DNA of 64,000 nucleotides from Fodinibacter sp963747405 (GTDB lineage Bacteria > Actinomycetota > Actinomycetes > Actinomycetales > Dermatophilaceae), in NCBI GenBank assembly GCA_963747405.1, contig CAVVFG010000007.1, positions 489,083 to 553,082 on the forward strand, written 5' to 3'. The position numbers were made by a program, and so were the translations under genes. Position 1 is the first letter of the stretch. The number at the start of each line of letters is the position of its first letter. Under the pieces are notes generated by a model. That model made no database searches. It was not told where the DNA came from and worked only from the letters and a program-made list of their open reading frames with translations. Shown piece by piece: positions 58,111 to 64,000 of this stretch.

Positions 58111-59075
58111 GTCGGGGCGCGTCCCCGCACGTGACCTCGTCCACCGTTGCCATCGTCCTCGCGGGCGGACTCGGAACACGGATGGGCGCGCTGGCGGCGG
58201 ACCGCCCGAAGCACCTCCTGGAGGTCGCGGGGGAACCGTTCATCGCCCACCAGCTCCGATGGCTGGCTTCTCACGGCGTGGTCGACGTGGTCGTGGCCAC
58301 CTCCCACCTGGCTGACCAGTTCGAGCCCGTGCTGGGCGATGGGAGCCGCTGGGGTGTGCGTCTGCGGTACTCGACCGAACCGCGACCCGCGGGGACCGGT
58401 GGAGGGGTGCGCGCAGCGGCCGCCGTCCTGGCCTCCTTGCCCGAGCGCATGGTCGTCGTCAACGGCGACCTGCTCACCTCTCACGACCTCACCCGTCAGC
58501 TCTTCCTGGGTGCCGACCCTCCGATCGCGGATGCCGTGCTGCACATCCGACGGGTACCGGACGCGCGCCCCTTCGGCTGCGTCGTGGCGGACGAGATCGG
58601 CCGGGTGTCGGCCTTTCTGGAGAAGACCGCGCAGCCGCCGAGCCTCGAGGTGAACGCAGGGAGCTATGTGCTGAGCCGATCGGTGGTCGAGTCGATACCC
58701 GACGGGGTCGTCTCGCTCGAGAGGGACGTGCTGCCCCGGCTCGTCGCCCAGGGGCGAGTGGTGGCCTACCGGGAGAACGCCCTGTGGGAGGACGTCGGCA
58801 CCCCCGAGGCCCTGGTGCGGGCGTCCAGAGCCCTGGTGCGGGGCTCCGGCCGGGACGCTCACATCGACGCCACCGCTCGGGTGCACCCGGGGGCGCTGGT
58901 CTCTGGAGGCTCGGCGGTGGGCGCCGGTGCAGTCGTCCAGGCGGGGGCACTCGTCGTCGGCTCGGTCGTCATGGCACGGGCGGTCGTCGAGGCCGAGGCC
59001 CTCGTGGTCGACAGCGTCGTGGCGGTGGGGCGGAGGATCAGGAGGGGCGAGGTACTTCGCGGCCCCGACGCCTAG
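58107..59075 (+). CDS. HddC-like sugar-1-phosphate nucleotidyltransferase with hexapeptide tail
   Basis: 322 residues from ATG 58107 (ATGA overlap). N-terminal nucleotidyltransferase: VLAGGLGTRMGALAADRPKHLLE (pyrophosphorylase signature with the Lys), VVVNGDLLTSHDL, and WEDVGTPEALVRA. The last about 80 residues (IDATARVHPGALVSGGSAVGAGAVVQAGAL and on) form a left-handed beta-helix with hexapeptide repeats. Best match by pattern is the HddC / ManC family that makes GDP-D-glycero-alpha-D-manno-heptose; glucose-1-phosphate thymidylyltransferase relatives are an alternative. Its TAG stop shares a CTAG with the convergent AftD copy 2. Confidence 0.8.
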   Translation: MSRGASPHVTSSTVAIVLAGGLGTRMGALAADRPKHLLEVAGEPFIAHQLRWLASHGVVDVVVATSHLADQFEPVLGDGSRWGVRLRYSTEPRPAGTGGGVRAAAAVLASLPERMVVVNGDLLTSHDLTRQLFLGADPPIADAVLHIRRVPDARPFGCVVADEIGRVSAFLEKTAQPPSLEVNAGSYVLSRSVVESIPDGVVSLERDVLPRLVAQGRVVAYRENALWEDVGTPEALVRASRALVRGSGRDAHIDATARVHPGALVSGGSAVGAGAVVQAGALVVGSVVMARAVVEAEALVVDSVVAVGRRIRRGEVLRGPDA

Positions 59076-62000
59076 TCGGGCGGCGTCCCGGCTGGACGCG
59101 AGGTGGGGTCCGCCTCCGCAGGGGCAGAGCCTTCCGTCGGATCGCCATCACGCCACGACCCGACGACGAGCAGTACCAGCGACAGCACCACCAGCACCGA
59201 CGGTGCGGGGTTCGCTAGGACGAGCTGCGGGCTGACCTCGCCCCACCGGGCGAGGTTGCCGACCACCCACGCCGCGGGGGCCAGCGCCATGGCGGCGACC
59301 GAGAGCCGAAGGAGGGTCCGCGGCGCAGGATCTCTGATGAGGGACCAGACCGCCACGCCGCCGCCGGCGACCAGGCCGGGAAGCCCCGCGAAGACTCCGC
59401 AGCCGAGCACGAAGACGAGCCAGCCCGCCCACGCCGGCAGCCGTCGGCGCCGCCGCCCCCCGCCAGTCCAGTGACCGGCTGATGGCGCGGCCGGGGAAGC
59501 CGGCGCGACCGGCAGGCGACCAGGGACGAGGAGCAGGGCAGAGGCGAGGATCAGTGCGCCCCCCGAGGTGGCCATCGCCACGTCGGAGCCGGCCTGTGGG
59601 GCGTAGTCGACCTCGAAGACGTGAGGGCCGAGATCTTGAACCCACCACCCCATGGCGTAGCCGTCCACGACGACCGGCGGCCCCAGCGGGACGCCGTCCA
59701 TCGTGGCCCGCCACCCCGGGTTGAGGTTCTGCCCCACGACGAGGAGGTAGGGAGACCGCGCTGAGTCGGACCGCACCCGGTACGACGACGGAGACTGTCG
59801 GTCGACGGTGACATCTGGTCCCTGCGTGCCGGGCACCGCGGCCTCACCCTTGCTGTCACGCAGGACCAGCGAGTCCGTGGTCCATCCGGGCAGGCTGCGG
59901 AGCCGGTGTTCGCCCGAGCCCAGCTGCAACGGCTCGCACCCGGCGACGAGGCGCGGGCCGTCGCCGTCGACGCCACCGACGAGGCGAACCCGCACGGGGC
60001 GGTCGTCGATCGTGCCGATGGGGACACACCGGTCGGCTGCTCCAGCCGGGTCGCTTGTGACGCGGACCCCGTCGATGGTGAGCTCGCTGACGTTGGGGAA
60101 GCCGCCGCCCTCGTGGGCCTCCACCTGGAGGCGTAGCGTGGTGGCCCGCGTCGGCGGGAATGCGACCTCGACGCGACCACGGGACAGCTTGGCGGTGGCC
60201 ACCTGTCGACCGTCGGCGAAGAGGTGCGCCTCGGAGACCCAGGTAGCCGCCTGCTCCGGTTGTTCGATCACCACCCGTGACACGGTGCGCTGCTGGTCGA
60301 ACGTCGCGTCGAGCCACTCCCCGTCGACCGCCCTGCCGGGCACCCAGCCGGTGTTGCGGTCGCCGTCGAAGGCTCGGGAAGCGCGGACGGTCGGACTGCC
60401 GAAAGCACGTGAGGACGAGGTGGCCACGACGTCCCCGGTGACCCCTTGCAGGGTGTCCAGGAGGTCGTCCCGCGCGCCGCGGTCCGGCCGGACCAGGCCG
60501 TAGATGCGGTATTGGCGAGCGTCGGGCGAGGTGAAGTCGCGGTCGAGCCGCGCCTCCTCGTCGTCATCCACCGCGGCGGTGCCACGGACCCTGCTGAGGA
60601 CGACGTCGGCCGGTGTCTGTCCCAGCCGGGCCCGCGCCGACCCGGTCAGCGCCTGCATCCCCTGCGCGGTGGCCACGGGTAGCCGCGCGACGCGCCGGAC
60701 CTGCAGCCCGGGCACGGAAACCTCGGCGATGGAGACCGGGTTGTCACCTTCACCCTCGACGCCGGTCACCGTGACGGTGAGGCGCTGCGCGGTGCGGCCG
60801 GGAAACGAGGCGGAGACACGCCCATCCGATGGGACGGTCACCTCCTGCGAGCCGTCGTCCGCCTGCACTCGCAGCTTGGCGATCCGTCGACCGGTTGTCG
60901 GTGGGACGTCGAGGTCGATGCGGTCGACGCGCAGCGGACGCGGGGCACGAACCGAGACGGACTGCCCCTGGGCACGACCGAAGTCGCCGAACGTCCACGC
61001 GGTCGTCGGGTCACCGTCGAAGGCGTTCTCGGCGGCCGTGCTCGGGTTCACACCGAACAGCGGTCCCACCATGGTGGCCGTGACCTCAGCACCCTCGACG
61101 CGCAGCACCGTCTGGTCGTCGGGGCCCTCCAGGGCGATGGTCGGGCCTGGATCCGCGTCGGCCGGCACCAGTGGACCGTAGGCGCCGGTCAGCCGGTTCG
61201 GCACGACCCCACGCCGGCGGTTGGTGTCGGTGAGCACCAGACGGGTCCGTGGACCCAGCACAGCGGACAGGTCCTCGAGGTTGCTGGCACCCGTGAGCAG
61301 GAAGGGTGGCTGCGACGGGAGCAGGCCGGCAAGAACCGACGAGGGCAGGGCCCAGCCGTCCCCGTCGACGAGGACGAGTCCCTCGGCACTCTCGGTTCGC
61401 ACCAGATCCCTCCCGTCGCTGACCTCGTAGCGCTGCAGGGGGGGTAGCTCGAGCTCGAGCGCGGGTTGGTCGCGCGTGCGCACCAGCCCGTCGCCGGGCT
61501 CGCCATAGGCTCCACGGAACTTCAAGCCGGGGTCATACCCCACGTCGAAGGCGACGTCCAGGGGCCGAGCCCCCCCGGCCTTGTCCCATCGGACGTCGTT
61601 GCGGACGAGGACGTCGCCCACGCCCAGGTAGCGCGCCGCAGCGGAGATGGTGCCGCTCGGCAATGACCCTTCCTGGAGCCCGGTGTCGACCGCGGCCAGC
61701 AGGCTCGCGCCGTACGGCGAGGACTCGGGCAGGGTGACCCGCACGAACGAGGGACGCGCCAGCAGCGCGTTGTTGAGATCGTCCGGGCGGTCCTCGCTCC
61801 ACGTGTACTGGGGCTGGGCGACCCCGGGAACGAACCACACCCTGCGATCGGCCGGTCCCTGGTCCAGCGCGCGAGCCGCCTCGTACCAGTGCTCCGGCAC
61901 CGGCATGGGGAGGCTGTACAGACCTCCGGTCCAGGCCGGCCAGGTCGCGAGCACCACGCCGGCGGCGGCCACCGAGGCGATCACGGGGCGGGGTGCGATC

Positions 62001-63169
62001 CGTCGTGCGCGGCGCACCAGCGCAGGGACCGCGAGACCAGCCAGCATGGCCGACCCCAGCAGGACCACTGCCCCGACCTTGTTGGTGGTCCGGAACGCAG
62101 CAGCGCCGGGCACGTTCTCGAAGGACCAGAGCAACGCTCGACCGAACGGCGACGGGTTGTCGGCCGGGTGCACGCCGACCATGAGGACGGCGGCCGGGAC
62201 CACGAGCAGCAGCGCCAGCCGGCGTGACGGTCCACGTACCACCTGCGCGGACGCGACGAGCAGGATGGGTGCGAAGAAGCTGGCCACGACGATGAGCGGG
62301 TTGGTCAGGTAGGAGACGAAACCGGGTTGCCAGGGACCATCGACGTCCTGTCCGTACAGCGGCCAGAGTCCAAGGCCGCGCATCACCTCGCCGAACGAGG
62401 ACGGGGCGGCGATGCCGTCGAGGGACTCGCTGAACTGGGTCACGTGACTTCCCGCACCCAGGGCTGCCAACGACGGCACGAGCCAGTAGGCCGAGAGCAG
62501 GCCGGCGAGGAGCGCCCACTTCGCGGCGGCGGTGAGCACCATCCGCCAGCTTGCGCCGAGCCCGGTGTGGGCGTACCAGAGCAGGGCAGGCAGGCACAGG
62601 AGCTGGATCAACGGGATGACCGCGACGTTCATCCCGCTCATGGCGGCGAAGGCCAGCGCCGACGCCGCCGGGTACCGCCATCCGCCCCGGACCGTCGCCC
62701 GCAGCAGGAACAGCGCCATCCACGGCAACATCGCCGCAGGGAGGACGATCGCGAGGAAGTCGCCGGCCGTGACCATGTAGGGGGTGGCGACGTAGAGGAC
62801 CGCCACGGTCACCCGCCCCAGCCTGCTGGCCCGCGATCCGGCGACGAGTGAGTAGAAGCGGACCGCGCCCCAGCTGCCGAGCAGCAGGAGGGCAAAACGC
62901 AGCAGGCGCATCGAGAGGTCTGCGCCGATGCCGAGCTGCTGGATGACACCGACCAGCGCAGCGACCGGGAAGAGCCCCACGTTGAAGTTGGGCTCACCCA
63001 GCTTCGGGCTCTCTCGCCACGCTCTACTCAAAGCCTCGGCCTCACGCCAGGGGGCCATGTAGATTTCGGGCTTGATGTCCGGAGCCAGCACCCCGGCCTT
63101 GTTGAGCAGGAGAACGAGCAGCAGGATGGTCGCGAGCACCACGGGCACTCTGGCTCGCCTCAGCACCAT
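59072..63169 (-). CDS. AftD-like GT-C arabinofuranosyltransferase family protein (copy 2)
   Basis: 1365 residues from ATG 63169. Same architecture as copy 1: 11-13 helices with the loop IYMAPWREAEALSRAW, then an extracytoplasmic part with two F5/8-type-C/CBM-like modules (around residues 713 and 935: FDGDPTTAWTFG and FDGDRNTGWVPG), and the C-terminal GWRATMDGVPLGPPVVVDGY followed by three or four helices. Identity to copy 1 is low outside the motifs, so this is an old duplication or separate origin. Donor and acceptor unknown. Convergent with the HddC-like gene and divergent from the truncated acyltransferase. Confidence 0.88.
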   Translation of the reverse strand: MVLRRARVPVVLATILLLVLLLNKAGVLAPDIKPEIYMAPWREAEALSRAWRESPKLGEPNFNVGLFPVAALVGVIQQLGIGADLSMRLLRFALLLLGSWGAVRFYSLVAGSRASRLGRVTVAVLYVATPYMVTAGDFLAIVLPAAMLPWMALFLLRATVRGGWRYPAASALAFAAMSGMNVAVIPLIQLLCLPALLWYAHTGLGASWRMVLTAAAKWALLAGLLSAYWLVPSLAALGAGSHVTQFSESLDGIAAPSSFGEVMRGLGLWPLYGQDVDGPWQPGFVSYLTNPLIVVASFFAPILLVASAQVVRGPSRRLALLLVVPAAVLMVGVHPADNPSPFGRALLWSFENVPGAAAFRTTNKVGAVVLLGSAMLAGLAVPALVRRARRIAPRPVIASVAAAGVVLATWPAWTGGLYSLPMPVPEHWYEAARALDQGPADRRVWFVPGVAQPQYTWSEDRPDDLNNALLARPSFVRVTLPESSPYGASLLAAVDTGLQEGSLPSGTISAAARYLGVGDVLVRNDVRWDKAGGARPLDVAFDVGYDPGLKFRGAYGEPGDGLVRTRDQPALELELPPLQRYEVSDGRDLVRTESAEGLVLVDGDGWALPSSVLAGLLPSQPPFLLTGASNLEDLSAVLGPRTRLVLTDTNRRRGVVPNRLTGAYGPLVPADADPGPTIALEGPDDQTVLRVEGAEVTATMVGPLFGVNPSTAAENAFDGDPTTAWTFGDFGRAQGQSVSVRAPRPLRVDRIDLDVPPTTGRRIAKLRVQADDGSQEVTVPSDGRVSASFPGRTAQRLTVTVTGVEGEGDNPVSIAEVSVPGLQVRRVARLPVATAQGMQALTGSARARLGQTPADVVLSRVRGTAAVDDDEEARLDRDFTSPDARQYRIYGLVRPDRGARDDLLDTLQGVTGDVVATSSSRAFGSPTVRASRAFDGDRNTGWVPGRAVDGEWLDATFDQQRTVSRVVIEQPEQAATWVSEAHLFADGRQVATAKLSRGRVEVAFPPTRATTLRLQVEAHEGGGFPNVSELTIDGVRVTSDPAGAADRCVPIGTIDDRPVRVRLVGGVDGDGPRLVAGCEPLQLGSGEHRLRSLPGWTTDSLVLRDSKGEAAVPGTQGPDVTVDRQSPSSYRVRSDSARSPYLLVVGQNLNPGWRATMDGVPLGPPVVVDGYAMGWWVQDLGPHVFEVDYAPQAGSDVAMATSGGALILASALLLVPGRLPVAPASPAAPSAGHWTGGGRRRRRLPAWAGWLVFVLGCGVFAGLPGLVAGGGVAVWSLIRDPAPRTLLRLSVAAMALAPAAWVVGNLARWGEVSPQLVLANPAPSVLVVLSLVLLVVGSWRDGDPTEGSAPAEADPTSRPAGTPPD

Positions 63170-63239
63170 TTACCTTTCCATGCGGTCGTGACGCGTCATT
63201 GTGCCGCAGCCCCCTGAACCGGAGACGCGGAGGTCGTCC

Positions 63240-64000
63240 GTGACAGCGGAGACTGACGAGCGCCCGGTTCCGGCGACGTCCTCAGGTCGTGGGGCGCACC
63301 TGGGCTACCGCCCGGCGCTGGACGGGTTGCGCGCCGTGGCAGTGGTCGCCGTCATGCTCTACCACGGCGGGGTGTCGTGGACAGCCGGTGGGTTCCTCGG
63401 GGTCGACGTCTTCTTCGTGCTCTCCGGATTCCTGATCACGTCCCTGCTCGTGAAGGAGTGGACGCGAGCAGGCCGGATCGGACTGCGTGCGTTCTGGCTC
63501 CGGCGCGCTCGCCGGCTCCTGCCGGCCATGCTCCTGGTCCTGCTGGCGGTCGCCGCGTACTCCGGCGCCGCACCGCAGCCTCAGTCGCGCCTGCGCGGTG
63601 ACTCGTTGGCGACGCTGGGCTACGTGTCGAACTGGTGGTTCATGCTGAGCGGCCAGTCGTACTTCGCGCAGTTCGTCGCGCCGTCACCGTTGCGGCACAC
63701 CTGGTCGCTCGCGATCGAGGAGCAGTTCTACATCCTCTTCCCGTTGTTGTTGGTGGCACTGCTCGGAACCGCACGGCTGCGGGTGCCCGCGTTGCGGATC
63801 GTGCTCCTGGGTGGTGCCATCGGGTCGGCTGCTCTCATGGCCGCCCTCTATCACCCGCTGTCCGACCCGTCCCGGGCCTACTACGGCACTGACACCCGTA
63901 TGCAGGCGCTGCTGCTGGGTGCCGTTCTGGCCCTGACACCGTCGCTGCTCCAGCCGTCGAAGCGGCTGTACACCCGCGTCGGCGGACGGCTCGTCCGGCT
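63240..64000 (+). CDS. Acyltransferase 3 family (OafA/YrhL-like) protein, N-terminal part (cut by window end)
   Basis: The frame is open from GTG 63240 to the last base, 253 codons; no stop. An aggagg-like site (63228-63233) lies seven bases upstream. Motifs: RPALDGLRAVAVVAVMLYHGG (first helix with His), GGFLGVDVFFVLSGFLIT, WLRRARRLLPAML, and HTWSLAIEEQFYILFPLLL, as in OafA-type O-acyltransferases. Many full-length relatives also have a C-terminal SGNH hydrolase domain, which could lie beyond the window. It would acetylate surface sugars. Confidence 0.9.
   Translation, partial: MTAETDERPVPATSSGRGAHLGYRPALDGLRAVAVVAVMLYHGGVSWTAGGFLGVDVFFVLSGFLITSLLVKEWTRAGRIGLRAFWLRRARRLLPAMLLVLLAVAAYSGAAPQPQSRLRGDSLATLGYVSNWWFMLSGQSYFAQFVAPSPLRHTWSLAIEEQFYILFPLLLVALLGTARLRVPALRIVLLGGAIGSAALMAALYHPLSDPSRAYYGTDTRMQALLLGAVLALTPSLLQPSKRLYTRVGGRLVR

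Overview
The window looks like chromosomal DNA of a high-GC actinobacterium of the order Micrococcales. Evidence: very strong G/C third-position bias, many GTG starts, the gene order pgl / rbpA / secG-tpiA-pgk-gap-whiA-yvcK-rapZ-uvrC that is conserved in Actinobacteria, RbpA itself, a mycothiol-type DinB-like protein, a CoaE-GrpB fusion, a DUF222/HNH protein and AftD-type envelope glycosyltransferases. Intrasporangiaceae (Dermatophilaceae) is my best family guess, but it is an inference from style and gene content. I found no rRNA, tRNA, CRISPR array, prophage or transposase. The longest gap between genes is about 270 bp (9898-10168).

Layout. (1) 1-9.4 kb: end of the pentose-phosphate cluster (partial pgl), DUF3806 protein, rbpA, secG, the triose-phosphate block tpiA-pgk-gap, the regulators whiA-yvcK-rapZ, and uvrC; everything from rbpA onward is on the minus strand. 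(2) 9.4-15.8 kb: a Tat-type Rieske protein and a complete branched-chain amino-acid type ABC importer (binding protein, livH, livM, livG, livF) on the plus strand, closed by a strong hairpin. (3) 15.8-25.9 kb: uvrA and uvrB with small metabolic genes between them (DinB-like, metallo-beta-lactamase fold, EamA exporter, TerC, YjbR) and an F420-type luciferase-like oxidoreductase. (4) 26-41.5 kb: mixed genes: DUF222/HNH protein, PLP decarboxylase, coaE-grpB fusion, PPOX protein, a secreted arylsulfotransferase-like protein with three near-identical repeats, DUF4184, rpsA, a methyltransferase that carries an in-frame palindromic insertion, a frameshifted MFS transporter, a UDP-glucuronate decarboxylase and a DUF3068 protein. 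(5) 41.6-64 kb: an envelope-glycan region with two acyltransferases (the second cut by the window edge), two giant AftD-like GT-C proteins, a third multi-membrane protein with its DUF2613 partner, two paralogous GT4 glycosyltransferases, a GT2, three methyltransferases, a flippase and a sugar-nucleotide set.

How the genes work together. In 50.8-59.1 kb, GmhB, GmhA and a GHMP kinase of HddA type lie in one overlapping minus-strand operon, and an HddC-like nucleotidyltransferase follows the flippase. Together these are the four activities of GDP-D-glycero-alpha-D-manno-heptose synthesis. The surrounding glycosyltransferases, methyltransferases, flippase and membrane-bound GT-C enzymes suggest that a heptose-containing, methylated and perhaps acylated surface glycan is built inside, exported and assembled outside.

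The most notable signals are this heptose/glycan locus, the 64-bp palindromic element inside the methyltransferase gene, the three 387-bp-period repeats in the arylsulfotransferase-like gene, and an over-represented octamer (GGATGCCG and its complement) spread over the window but nearly absent from the last 12.7 kb, which may mark that part as recently acquired.
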